Shown: in pieces, positions 31,637 through 42,519 of the stretch
Numbering within the stretch: the first letter of the stretch is position 1
How the letters are laid out: the number at the start of each line of letters is the position of its first letter
From: Panaeolus papilionaceus
Taxonomy: Eukaryota; Basidiomycota; Agaricomycetes; Agaricales
DNA: 64,000 bases
NCBI GenBank assembly: GCA_015501605.1
Contig: JADNRZ010000008.1
Coordinates: 1,984,001-2,048,000 of the forward strand
Direction: 5' to 3'
Notes under the pieces: generated by a model
What the model was told of the DNA's origin: nothing
Databases searched by the model: none
What the model saw: the letters and a program-made list of their open reading frames with translations, nothing else
Position numbers and translations under genes: made by a program

Positions 31637-32741
31637 TTAGGACTTGAATCCCTGGGAAAGAGCAAGGATGTTGCTTCCAGCAATGCCTTGGTTGTGAGAA
31701 GCTGCGGCGTCCTTCAAAGCGGAATCAAGCGTAGCGGGGGCAGTAACACCAAAGGCACCTCCAGTTGGCATGGTTTTGGCAGCAATGAGAGTGTCGAGCT
31801 TGGCTTGCTTGTAGAAAGTGAAGCTTCCACCAGCCGAGGATCCGTCGGTGGGGCGCCAAATTCCAGCAATGGTGCTGTTTCCGTCGAATCTACCTTGATA
31901 GGTCCATGAATGGGTGTCGTAGGACTTGGTAACCTCCCATTGACCATCATTGGTGACTTTACCCTTGACCTTGAAAGTGCCAACGTCGTCTGCGCCGTTA
32001 CCGATGATGGAGAATGGACCAGCAGAATTGTAGGAAACTGCAGGGTCGAGACTGGTGACGAGTGTCATCTTGTGAGTGTTGTCGGTGGTGTTAGAGCCGT
32101 AGAAGTAGTTGCCGACCCTACAGGAGAATAGGTTATCACACCGTTCCTCAATGTATGTCATACAAGAGGCGCCTTACCATTGACCCTCGGTGGGGTGCTT
32201 GGGGATAGTGGTTCCCGTAGCGACACCACTGAAAGCCCATTGACCGTCCTGACGGTCGCTGTTTACAGCACCCCAAGCACCTGCGAACTGGTACACGTTT
32301 CCGACAGCGCCAGCAAGACGTTTTCCGATGTACTTCCAACCGGTGGCAGAGTTGTTGTAGAGCTTGACGAAGCGGATATCGTCACCAATCAAAGCTCCAG
32401 AGAGGACGAACTACAAAATGAGCAGTGTTAGGTGAGCTCGAGAGTCTGAACCGGTGACAAGAATACTTGCTGGACCAGGTTTATCGCTGCCAGAACCATA
32501 TATGACACCGTTGGCCAAAACAGTCAATTTGAAGCTGCTGTAGCCTATGTGGGCGGATTAGAACCTGACTTCAAACTGATGCGTTCACGCCAAGGCGTGT
32601 TCGGACTCACCATCGTCGCCGAGGCTGGACCAGGAAGTGTAGCTGTACACAGACCCATCCTTATTATTATGAGGCACAAACCACTAGAGGTAGCGAAGCA
32701 TACGTGTAGTAACCGTTCAAGTCAAGTGTGAAGCTGCTCAT
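31637..32741 (-). CDS. Unrecognised 285-aa beta-rich protein with two similar halves (paralogue F)
   Basis: Five exons: 32741..32704, 32642..32611, 32544..32471, 32410..32178 and 32117..31637, 858 nt in all. All splices agree with the neighbouring paralogue at 35283. The intron after 32471 has a GC donor (GCAAGT) where the paralogue has GTAAGC. The protein has no signal peptide or membrane segment. Its two halves look alike: GPFVLSG...GWKYIGKRL...FAGAWG in the first and GTFKVKG...WTYQGRFDG...IAGIWR in the second. The alternating pattern suggests a beta-barrel, of the sort seen in lipocalin-like or lectin-like proteins, but I do not recognise a family. The C-terminal 60 residues are helical-looking and Ala-rich. 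Function unknown; a cytoplasmic binding protein is a guess. Confidence 0.8.
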
Positions 32742-32834
32742 GTTGAGGTACTGTGAGTGGTTTGTTTTGTTGCTCGAGTCGATGCTGATTGGGGAGAACT
32801 TTTTGTTGGTGATCTGTGCAGCATACTCCCAACC

Positions 32835-32841
32835 TTTTATA
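32835..32841 (-). promoter_or_regulatory. TATA box of paralogue F
   Basis: TATAAAA on the minus strand, 94 bp upstream of the ATG. The paralogue at 35283 has the same motif at nearly the same distance. Confidence 0.65.
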
Positions 32842-32849
32842 CCTTTTGA

Positions 32850-35170
32850 ATACCTCTAAATCCAACATATACACGTAATATTTCTCATTGCAAGTCGTTC
32901 TTTCTAATTCCTATCTGATTCAAAGAAAAAGTTCCTGGCGTGCGGTTTGCATGTTGCAACCGCGCTAGTGACTGAATGGCAAGTGACAGCAGAGGATTCA
33001 TCTAATCTCGAAAACTCGTTTTTAGACGGGCCCCGGAATGGCGACATATACCATTTATATAACCGAGACATTGGTCGGTGCCATTGTGTTTCGAAATCAA
33101 GCGGCGTACACTCTCCTCGTCGATGTCGGCATTTGCATTGAACAGACGGATAATTCTGCGCCCCGACAGTGGCGCCTTTCGAGATGTATATTTCAGGTGC
33201 CCCGTACTGCAAATCATAAATAGGTTTGGTCCTCCGACTCTGTGGGACTGTGTACATACATAGATAGAACCTAGTGTATTCAGTTATCACCGTGTGCATA
33301 ACATGGGACATTATTTGACGACTTGCTGTGCACCGTGCGTTGATTATGATAATTACACAGTTTTGAATCGACACCTCGAGGACTGACGTCGTATATCAAC
33401 TTCAACTCAACTTGACTGTGCATTTGAGCTGTTATTTTTTTCAATCCTTTGTGCTACCGGCGAAAGATCGACCCATTCCTCCTCTTCATTAACGTATTTA
33501 AGGAAAGGCATTAGGCACAAGACTACATACATAGGTATCATAATAGTTGTCTAGGATACCAGTTCTTTGCGGAGCATTCATTGTTCATGTTTCCCGCAGT
33601 ATCCTTTTTCGACAATAAACTTCCCATTTGTGTTATTCGAGGGTCTCATGCAGGGTTTTCACATAATCACAAACCGCCCTCCTGGACTCGATACCCTATC
33701 GACAACTTGGAACAAGAAAACTCGAATCAAATCTCTTCATTATTATAGTAGATGGGTTCAGCTGATATATCGACTATCTGTATACAGCATGACCACTTCG
33801 AATGGCAGGCTCAAGCTCTCGACTTGAATAACACCCACCTGAGGGCCGAAAATCGATTGCACAGGAAGAAACGGGGAAATATTCATAACATTTGTGTATT
33901 TCCTCCCAAAAACGCAGCCGCCGCACCAAATTTTTCGAAATGCGAAGTTTTAAATGTAACCGAGGTCTCGAGTCTCAACGTCAACAATTGCTTGGTGTTC
34001 AGCCACAATCTCGCCACGTCGAAAATTCGATATTCTCAATGCTGTCTTGATGTGCTGTATGTATAAATGCAAGACAAAGATACATATTTACACTCATAGG
34101 TTCATTTCAAGCACAAATCTGGATAATACATACATATCCATCCATTTATTAGCTTCGAGCTGCGCGGGAGCGAATCCAGTGTCACTTATTATCGCGGACA
34201 GGATACTGACTAGGGAGATGTTCTGCACACATTCAGCCACCAAATGTTCAGCACTGGCAGTAAATACACACACACAAGTAAGAGGGTAGAGTAACCAATG
34301 CAAGCCGACAATCCTCCATATCTCGACAAGGCAATTGGATGGACGGATTCGAGCATAGTGTGAAGACTGACCCGCCAATGGCATTAAACACTTATCTTAT
34401 AATCATGAACGGTTAAACTTATATGTAGATGGCTGAAGCCGATGATCGTTGCTTTTGGGAATGATAAAATTGCGCCTGTCCGCAGGAATATTGGAAGAAC
34501 AGATAATGCAACGATGTCGAAGGTGTATCCATCATGGCCGGTGCATAGTAATGCCTCAGCTGACCACAGAGAGTTCCCCAACTCAATTTGAACCCGATTC
34601 TTAAACCGAACGAATGGCATCAAAATTGGGTGAAGCAGCCCAAGAATGATACAATAATAAAATAAGTATTTGGACTCAAGCTGGGGGATTCACCTTGGAT
34701 CTCGCTGAAAGGTGTCAGGTTTCCAGTTAATGGCATAACCAGCTGCAACGCGCAGCGGGGCCCGGAGCCTGAGCATCCCGTCATCTGTCTGTCGATTGCC
34801 GTTTAGATAGCGTCGAATGAAAGCTATTCATGTCGCATTACTTTTCGGGTCTAGCAAGCGTGATGTTCGTGCATTCTGTTTGTCTGACCAAAAGAATCTT
34901 CGACGTTGTTCGCCTAGCTTTTTGGGGGCGTTTCTCGGAGACTAGAGCGCGAGTGATAGCATTCCAAGCAATTAAGAGTTCAAGTGCTTGCCTATGAACC
35001 TACAAGTTCGTTCTCCATATTTTTAAAAACTCTGCCAAATCATCCGTCTGGTCCATAAAATCTGTTATGGTTGACGGTTGGCAGGCGGATTGGGCGCAAT
35101 GATCCAATGGCTCAGATGATGGGCAAACGAAAAACTGACCATAATGATACTACAGAGGAGGAGAACCAGA
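32850..35170. other. Intergenic between the head-to-head paralogues
   Basis: This 2.3-kb divergent spacer is the shared upstream region of paralogues F and G. It contains only short frames with no recognisable domain, and no array unit or mobile element end was identified. Confidence 0.4.
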
Positions 35171-35180
35171 GCTGAAAATG

Positions 35181-35187
35181 TATAAAA
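35181..35187 (+). promoter_or_regulatory. TATA box of paralogue G
   Basis: TATAAAA, 96 bp upstream of the ATG, mirroring the paralogue at 32741. Confidence 0.65.
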
Positions 35188-35282
35188 CGTTTGTAAATAT
35201 TGTTTGCTGAACAGTCAGCGCTCTGCTCTCGAGCAAATTACTGCATCCAGACTCGTCTTCTTTTAATCCCACCATAGTCGTC

Positions 35283-36323
35283 ATGTCGAGCTTCGAGATC
35301 GACCTCAGCGGTTATCACAGGTATATACATATTGTATTCTCCGATACGCAGTTACACACATGACTGATGCTATTGGTACCTCTCTCAGTTTTACTGGCAT
35401 ATCCGATTGGGGAGACCCAACCGGTTATATCACAATGAGGGCAACAGTCTTGCCCAGCGGTGTCGTTTATGGCGCAGGGACTACCACGCACGGTGCTGTA
35501 AGCAACTTAATCTGGTCAACGCGACATAAAAAACTCACCGTTCTGCTTTCAGTTCAAAATCTCTGGAGCCCTGATTGACAACGAGATTCGCTTCACCTTA
35601 AATTACAACATCAAGAGGTTAAAGTACATTGGAACGCGCCTCCAAGTAGTCCGCGGCAATGTTTTCCAGTTCGTCGGTGCATGGGGGTTCTGTCACCAAG
35701 AGCAAATCCTTGGTTATTTCTCAATGACTGGCCTTGCCACTGGTCTGTCTCCTCCCACTCATCCACTCGAAGGACACTGGTGCGTTAATCCGTGTACATA
35801 TAACGTAAATACATGCTAATGAAGCAACATGTCCAGGGTGGGCGACTTGACGGAGGGCAGCGATGCTTCATCTCCGAAGCGCCGTCAGGCCGTTGTCGTA
35901 TGCCTTCGACCTGGTGTAACATGGACGCCTACCAGCCCACTTGCCTCCATCATTGGTGCAGGTAACGACGAAGTTGGTACCTTCAAGATCAGTGGAAGTT
36001 GTAAGCTTGATGGATCCTGGGAAGTGGTCAAGTACTACGACTCCGGCGCTTTCTGGGACTACAAGGGCAAATTCGATGGAAACAACACTATTACAGGCCT
36101 TTGGAGCACTGTTAGCGGAGTTACTCGTGGAGCCTTCACACTTACCAAACAGCAGAAGCTTGATACGCTCATTTCTCAATCGAACATACCCCAGAGTGGT
36201 AACTATGGTGTTACACCACCTGCTACACTTGAGCCCACTCTTCAAGAGGCCGCCAACAATTATAATCAAGGGATACCTGGAGTATGTATACAATCTGTTA
36301 AAGCACCACTACGTAGTACTTGA
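35283..36323 (+). CDS. Unrecognised 286-aa beta-rich protein (paralogue G)
   Basis: Four exons: 35283..35320, 35389..35497, 35553..35779 and 35837..36323, 861 nt. Exon 1 is 38 nt, as in paralogue F, and three introns are at the same positions. F has one extra intron inside the region equal to exon 2 here. Shared blocks include YIG-x-RL, FQFVGAWG, IIGAGNDEVGTFKISG, FWDYKGKFDGNNTITGLW and KLDTLI. The last 15 residues (after NQGIPG) differ completely from F. They arise because a GTATGT donor-like string is read through, so the true 3' end may use another exon. Residues after VGD are also less conserved (KRRQ region). There is no signal peptide. The gene is divergent from F, 2.5 kb apart start to start. 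Function unknown. Confidence 0.75.
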
Positions 36324-36394
36324 TTAGTGTTATTTTGATTGGGATGTATAGAAATAGGGGTGTGTGAAAGTTTGAAAGTTAAAGGTGAGAGAAT

Positions 36395-36610
36395 TTGAAC
36401 ACGTAAGAGTAATGAGAAGATCTGTGCTCGCACAGATCGCTCTTCTTGGTCACGTGAGCGAGCCGCAACACTCGCCATCCATTCCACTCCGTATCTGTAT
36501 TATCTTTACCGCCTCGCCTTCTCGCCGGTTCAGCGTCTCTCGCTCGGCTCTCTATATCTTTATCCTTTTAATTTCTTTTCCCACCCACCCTCTCCTTCTA
36601 ACCTGGGAAG
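36395..36610 (+). repeat. Dispersed repeat R3, copy 1, with hairpin
   Basis: This block matches 41400-41640 on the opposite strand (shared CTTCTTGGTCACGTGAGCGAG, TCTCGCTCGGCTC, TTTCCCACCCACCCTCTCCT). It starts with the palindrome GATCTGTGC-TC-GCACAGATC (36419-36438) and carries a CACGTG E-box-like hexamer and a TATATCTTTATCC stretch. It could be a solo LTR or a promoter-containing repeat; the ends are not defined. Confidence 0.6.
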
Positions 36611-36756
36611 AAGATTCACGGCTAATACCATCTGAGTTCATCTCTTCTCTCTGCTTGAAAAAGTCTCAACCAAATCACACCCTTATATATGAGGGTATTT
36701 TGGTTTGGTGTGATAAGATATAAGTTAACCATTGTACCCTCTCTCATCTGTGCAGG

Positions 36757-36955
36757 TTCGAGTGGTAGCCTAGGGGTAGAGAGCCATTGGTCACGGTGGG
36801 GCGCATCCTCATCCGACCATTGGCTCTTGACCTGGGAAGTGGGGCAGTGGTCTTCGGGCCATCGCCCTCTTTCCTCTTTCCACCCCCAAGCTGTAGCCTC
36901 TAGGCTACTACCTCCTCTGGATGACGAGCGAACGGAAAGACGCAAGAAATACAGA
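36757..36955 (+). repeat. SINE-like repeat, copy 1
   Basis: GGTAGCCTAGGGGTAGAGAG resembles a tRNA A-box region, followed by GGTGGGGCGCATCCTC, GACCTGGGAAGTGG and TCTTCGGGCCATCGCC. The same series occurs inverted at 40135-40325. No clear B box or tail is seen, so tRNA origin is a suggestion. Confidence 0.55.
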
Positions 36956-38099
36956 GAAAATGAAGATAAAATTATTAGATTCGTGACAATTGTGCATCCC
37001 GCACCAAGTGGGTATTGAATGAAGTGGGCGTTTTTCATGGGGTAAACCGAGCTGAGCACGACAGAAGCACGGTGGGTTAGAAAAGAATTCAAAAATAATT
37101 TACGAGGCCCTTTTTAGGGTTTCGTTCTTATGGGTCGTTTTTTGTTACGCTCATCTACCCGTCTGTTTGGTCCGTTGTTTGTTCCCTTGTAAGCGGCGGA
37201 TTGGTCTGCCGCTTCATAATACCCCCCCATCCTCCTCAATCCTCATTTTATTTGCAGCTACGCACTCATACTTATATTTCTTTATACTTTTTGTGTTTTG
37301 CATTCATACTTAAGTAAAAAATTTATTATTATTATCATTATTCATCGTTAAAAAATGGGCCTCGTACATGCCAGGCCTCGGCCATGGCCCACATCTAGGT
37401 GATAGCTAGAAAATTGGTTGCGATGACGAGCTCATCGAGACACATCGGATGAGCGCGTGGCTGCATGAGAAGGGCATTTATTTTTGGGGATTTTTCCCTG
37501 AACCCAAGGCTGAGAGTTGGCTAACTTGTCCTTGTATCTCATTTTTTGTCTTTGCTTCGTCCTGTTCTACTTCGTATTTTGTCATTTAGAGTGCATTCAA
37601 CACATCCTTTCCCTTACCTTTCCGTCAACGCTCTATCTCTTGCAGACCCCGTTAAATTTACGTAGCTCATGCCCCTCTGCACTAGCATTTTTTGAGGAAG
37701 TCCATTTGAGTCTTTTACACGGCCAGCCTGCCAGTGCTTAAATTATAAATATAAATTTACATGGCTTCACTTTCCCTAGTATATCTCAAATATCTCTCGC
37801 CCTTGCTCTACTAAGTCATTGATTTACTCGTTAATTTCCTTCGCTCATTCATAGGCTCCTGATGGTGCCGGGATGTGACATCCGAACGAGTTCGTTTTGT
37901 GCTCACCAGTATAATGGCAGTATTGCATGACTAATCAGCTAAGCATCCGAATTGGGAATTCGCCGAATCGTCGAACGCCGGAATTTCCATGAATGAGATG
38001 TCCTCCGCATAGCCCAGGGACGACATCGCTTCATTTGTAATTGAATCGGTAATTAAACAGGATCTGTAATTAAATTATTAAATAGGATTGATAATACTG
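36956..38099. other. Intergenic, nothing recognised
   Basis: Pyrimidine-rich and AT-rich stretches, including a TTATTATTATTATCATTATTC tract near 37322. Near 37955, AATTCGCCGAATCG resembles sequence at 29405-29425. From 38018 the sequence resembles the stretch following arrays 1 and 7. No gene is supported. Confidence 0.35.
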
Positions 38100-39393
38100 T
38101 ACACGATAATATGCTATGAATAAGAGTGCTGAAAATGGTGATACTATGGCTGGACGAATCGCGAACACGACAACAGTAACAACCATGCCATTTGCTGACT
38201 ACGTAGGACCATTGTTTTCACCATCGGAGTCAGCTAAATTCTCCACTTTTGAAAAAATGGCCCCTCCACCCATGCAATCGCAGCCGAGCGTACTACTCAA
38301 AAACGCCTGTTTATAGGTTCAAGAGCATAAAACGTGGTTATCAAGCACATTCAATGCACTCAGTGGATTCGTTCGGTGGTATCCTTGCTATTAGAGGGTG
38401 TGGTAAACTTGAAGCTTTTGACGACAACCCCAACCAACCACCACGGAATATCACCATAAACGGCGTGATTCAGGTTATTGCTCTACAAGACTCACGCGCT
38501 CACAGATGACATCAATGAAAGTGCGTCGTAAACCCGGAAGTAAAAGCACCATGCGGTAACTCCCTGGATCTCTCAGTGGATGACTTGGCTGCGTCGCGGT
38601 GGTGCAAAGGAGCGTCGTCAACAAATGCGTTGGGGGAGACAGCAAGATGTACAGATGACTCGTGAGCAAAAAGAAAGAAGTGGTAGCCCTTCCGCCCCGT
38701 CGAATGACGAAAAAGACAGACAGATGATGCGACGATTGTTGAGGTTTAGCAAGAATACTAGGCTACAACACATGAAGCACCACACAGCGTTGAAAAACGT
38801 TGGCGCGTGCATCATTGTGATGAAACCCAACTCCACAATCATAGGATAACATTGTCTGCAGAGGGCATATGGGGGTTGACAACGTTGACGCGTCGTCATG
38901 GGGTGATGAACAAGGATGTGAAGCAGAGGAGAATAGTGGGAATGAGACAGATAGGAAAGACCGGATGCGAAGTACGACCAGGAATCCACGACAATGAACG
39001 ACCTGTGGTATTCAATAAAGTGTGACGCGTTCAGCAACCTTGAAAAGCGCGAGGACATGCGGACGCCACTACACTATGCACAGCCTCACGACCGCCGCAG
39101 TGCGTTGTCGTCGTCTGGCAGAAGGGATGGAAGGGGGAGGGAAGGAATGATTCAGAGAGGCACGACGCCCATCTGGTTGTTGCCAAAAGATAATTGATGA
39201 GGGAAAACGCAAAGAAAAAATCAGATGAGGGATTATTGAACGGGGAGATACCACGGACCAAGAAGAGAGGAGAAGCTCAGGCAACCACTGCCAGCACGAA
39301 CATGGAAGCACATGATGGGGAGAGGCAAGGTGGTTGAGTTCTGGTGTCCACACCCATCCGCTTTCCAAATAGGCAGCACTTCTCGGGGTCCTA
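38100..39393 (+). repeat. Hairpin array 6 (non-coding)
   Basis: Contains TGACTTGGCTGCGTCG after a GGTGGAT-like right arm (38575-38600), a B-type unit at about 38725-38850 (GCGTTGAAAAACGTTGG) and an end module at 39364-39393. It is shorter and more degenerate than the others. It is enclosed by SINE-like and R3 copies in inverted order. Confidence 0.55.
39364..39393 (+). repeat. Array end module, copy 6
   Basis: TCCAAATAGG precedes GGGGTCCTA by 21 bp; the palindrome is decayed. TTATCACTCACTCGAGTCCAAGC downstream (39448) recurs after 55160. Confidence 0.45.
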
Positions 39394-40134
39394 CCTCCAT
39401 CCCTCCTTCAGTTCTCGTTTCCCACCGATTTCCCAAGCATGCCCGCTCACTTATCACTCACTCGAGTCCAAGCCTCAGAAGAACAACTGATTGCTTAGCA
39501 ACGTAATGGGTTAAAGAAGAAAAACAGACATAATAAATTACTGGTTTGCAAATGGCAAGCTAGCAGAAGTGCCGAACAACTCTACGAAAAACCCTTATGC
39601 CAGTGTGTAACCTTCGCAACGTCGGTATTTCATTATTTTCCTGAATGGCAACTGGTTGAGGGTTAAGTGGAGCCCATGGACGGCATTCGAGTCAAGATTT
39701 GCCTGGTACTAGGTCGGAACGGGACAAATTTGCCAATAACTCTGAAGGAGACTTTGTGATGGATCCTGCATTTTGCTCAGGAGCTTTGGCGGCTTGACCA
39801 CTCCTTGATCAGAATCGCGAGTGTACTGTGCAGACGGATCGTTGACGGGATGTATTCGCCCTGTGAGTTCGAGCAATGTCAATTCTGCCCTCCGACATGT
39901 CACAAGATCGCAATCCATCCCAGAACACTGGACGAAACAAGCACTATACACTAGATGCTTATCCTATGGTAGTGTAGCCAGTTTGGATCGACGTTCACCG
40001 TTGGTAACACTGTATCCGGTGACATTGACTCGGAAATGAGAGGCTCAAATGGATTAACGTTTGTTCTGACTCTGCATTCGATTTCTGGTAAACCTCCCAC
40101 TCATGGCATTGGAGAATCTAGCTGCGGTAACTTG
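39394..40134. other. Intergenic, nothing recognised
   Basis: No conserved frame or repeat end. Short frames on both strands at 39709-40039 overlap each other and lack recognisable motifs. Confidence 0.35.
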
Positions 40135-40325
40135 GTGATCTTGCGTCTTCGGTCGCTCGTCACCGGAGGATGTAGGTAGCCTAGAGGCTAAGTTCTGGGG
40201 GTGGAAAGAGGGCAATGGCCCGAAGACCACTGCACCACTTCCCAGGTCGAGAGCCGATGGACGGAGGAGGATGCGCCCCACCATCCATCTGCTCTCTAAC
40301 CCCTAGACTACCGTGTCTTCCAGTA
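40135..40325 (-). repeat. SINE-like repeat, copy 2 (inverted)
   Basis: On the minus strand: GTAGTCTAGGGGTTAGAGAG, GGTGGGGCGCATCCTC, GACCTGGGAAGTGG, TCTTCGGGCCATTGCC and GCCTCTAGGCTAC, the same order as at 36757-36955. The A-box similarity is better here than in copy 1. Confidence 0.55.
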
Positions 40326-40672
40326 ACTGCATAACCATGTATAGATATGCAAATGCATAAAGGTTTCGAGAAATTCAGAGTTTGTGTAGTTGGGAGGGTG
40401 GTGTTCGTAGATTTCGTCCAGCAAGGAAGGTCTTCCTGACAGCAGACCTAGGAGACCCCTGAGACGCACTTGCGAGACTAGAATACCCTTCATGATGTGT
40501 CAACCAGATACCAGCCCGGAATGTGGGTACTCTAGTGCATACTAGAACACACCTGCCCATGCGCAAGAACGGGTGAAACGGTCATAGGGAGAGAATGTGA
40601 AATAAGAGAAAAGGAAAGAAAATGGTGAGGCAATCATACATGTCAGTCTATGGTGTGCCATCTGCACAAATG

Positions 40673-41300
40673 TTATTTTGTGTGTGGAAACTCTGTAACG
40701 TTAGTGTATTGTAATGAAAACCCACTTACCATTATATAGATTGTTTCATAATCTTCAAGTGTGTGTGGAAACGGGAAAGAGTGTCCACAAACTCTCAATT
40801 GCGTGTGCAAACTCGCAAGTGCGTGTCTACAACTTCCAAACACGAGAGTCCGAATGTTCAAAAGGGCAGGCCAAACTTTGAAATGAGTGTCCAAACTTTG
40901 AAAACATGTATTGAAACCTAAAAAATATGTGTCCAAAAATTTGGAAAGACATTCAAACTTTCGGGTGTGTCCGTAAAACACTCGAAGGTGTTCGTAAAGT
41001 TGAGAAGTGCATTGAGACCCTAAAAATTTGTCTTAAAAGGCGATAGGATTCGGCGTAAACCGTTCGAAACTGGTGGTGTAAAGGCTGACAGAGCTCACAA
41101 TGTCGGGTAAAACTTCCTTAGAGAACACGTTCGCGCACGCTTTCCAATGTATTTCTCAAATATGGCCAAATTATCTGAGTTTTGACCACCTTTTTGACGT
41201 TTATACACCCTGTCCAGAGTTTCCACACTCACTTCGAAGGTTCCTACATACACCTGTTGGGAGTTCCCGCATGTGTACTCGAAATTCGGAGGCTCAATTC
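40673..41300. repeat. Degenerate about 20-bp tandem repeat (GTGTCCAAACTTTG type)
   Basis: Roughly twenty imperfect units around GTGTGTCCAAACTTTGAAA between 40680 and 41020, with fainter versions (GTCCAGAGTTTCCACACTCA, TTCGAAGG) to about 41300. Open frames here merely reflect the repeat. Confidence 0.6.
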
Positions 41301-41399
41301 ATACTTCAAGTTTGATTTTATAAATGGTAAAGGTCAAAATCGCAAATCAAAAGGAAGATCAAAGGTAACAATCGAGACTTGTCAATTGTGATGATGTGT

Positions 41400-41640
41400 T
41401 TTCCATGTAAAGATAAGAATATTGAGAGTACGAGGAGAGGGTGGGTGGGAAAAGAAAAAGGATAAATGCTGAGCCGAGCGACAAGTCGTCGCGCCGACTG
41501 GAGAGCGAGGCGAAGTGATAATGAAAGTACGAGGAGGGAAGTGTGGATGAGTCGTCAAGGGTTGACTCGCTCACGTGACCAAGAAGGTTGATCTGTGTGC
41601 GTGCACACAGATCACTCCAATATGTCGAAGTCGAAGAACA
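41400..41640 (-). repeat. Dispersed repeat R3, copy 2, with longer hairpin
   Basis: Inverted relative to 36395-36610. The palindrome is GATCTGTGTGC-GT-GCACACAGATC (41590-41613), two base pairs longer on each arm than copy 1, so symmetry is kept despite the length change. Confidence 0.6.
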
Positions 41641-41679
41641 CATGAAGAGATGCCCTTGGGGCAAGTCGAAGCAGATATG

Positions 41680-41790
41680 CGAAGACGTGCCACTGGCATC
41701 CGGAAGGCCGTGATGAGGAGCCGAATTAACGGGAGCTGATACAAAAGTGCATGTTGAAGCTGGCAGATCTGTGCCAGCGTGCCTCACTGT
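41680..41790. repeat. Repeat shared with 4140-4260
   Basis: GTTGAAGCTGGCAGAT and flanking bases are shared, as are the minus-strand peptides they encode (LPAST...). Here the repeat abuts R2, whereas at 4.2 kb it is 2.2 kb from R2. Confidence 0.45.
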
Positions 41791-42510
41791 TTGAGAACGA
41801 CAACCATTGATGTGCGTGCGACGTCTTCAGGTGCGTAAAACAAACACACTCCATGACACCGGAGTGAGGTCAACGTTGCAAGAGTCGCTCTGAGGGTGCG
41901 TGTGGGTCTTTCCGTGGTTGACAGAGCCTTCGTAGTGGTAGAATAAGACTTGAGTTGAAGCAGGCGACGCTTCCCATGACTGAGACGAGAACTAATCCTG
42001 AGGGATTCGAAAATGTGGGCATAAAGTAGCTGCTTGATTTCTACGAAGCCTTCTGAATTAAGTACAAATGAAATGAACTAAAATACCGACTACGGGGGGT
42101 TTTAAACGACGCCAGAAAGCGCCAGGCACACAAAAAAAGGGTTCAAGACAAGGGAATATCTTAAAAGGAGATGCAAAAGAGGGGGTGGAGTAAGGGGAGA
42201 GGGCGGTTGAATGGTAAATGAGTCTAAAATTTGAATTACAAAGATGAATTAAAGGGAATTTTAAGGGTCCGTCTGAAAGGTGAAGTGCGGTGTTACTAGA
42301 TGCGGCGTCGGTTTATCCCAATTCGTGTCGTGGCGGCTGATAGGGATGATGCGAGCGACGCTCTTAGCGATAAGAGTGCCCTTTGGACGGCGAAAGGGGG
42401 CGTGGTAACCAAAATAGGTAAGCGTTGATGTGTGAAATGCGTGCGTGCGTGCGTGATGGTAATTCCGAAAATATGCGTGATTGCGGGTGCAGGTGAGCGC
42501 GCTACTCATC
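41790..42510 (+). repeat. Dispersed repeat R2, copy 3
   Basis: Colinear with 6480-7335, including the right-end microsatellite GCGTGCGTGCGTGCGTGA (42440) and CAGGTGAGCGCGCT. No array follows this copy, so R2 is separable from the arrays. Confidence 0.55.
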
Positions 42511-42519
42511 ACCATCCCT

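Noticed and set aside
31586..32131. Antisense frames over paralogue F
   Set aside because: They follow the codon pattern of the minus-strand gene and are not kept in paralogue G.
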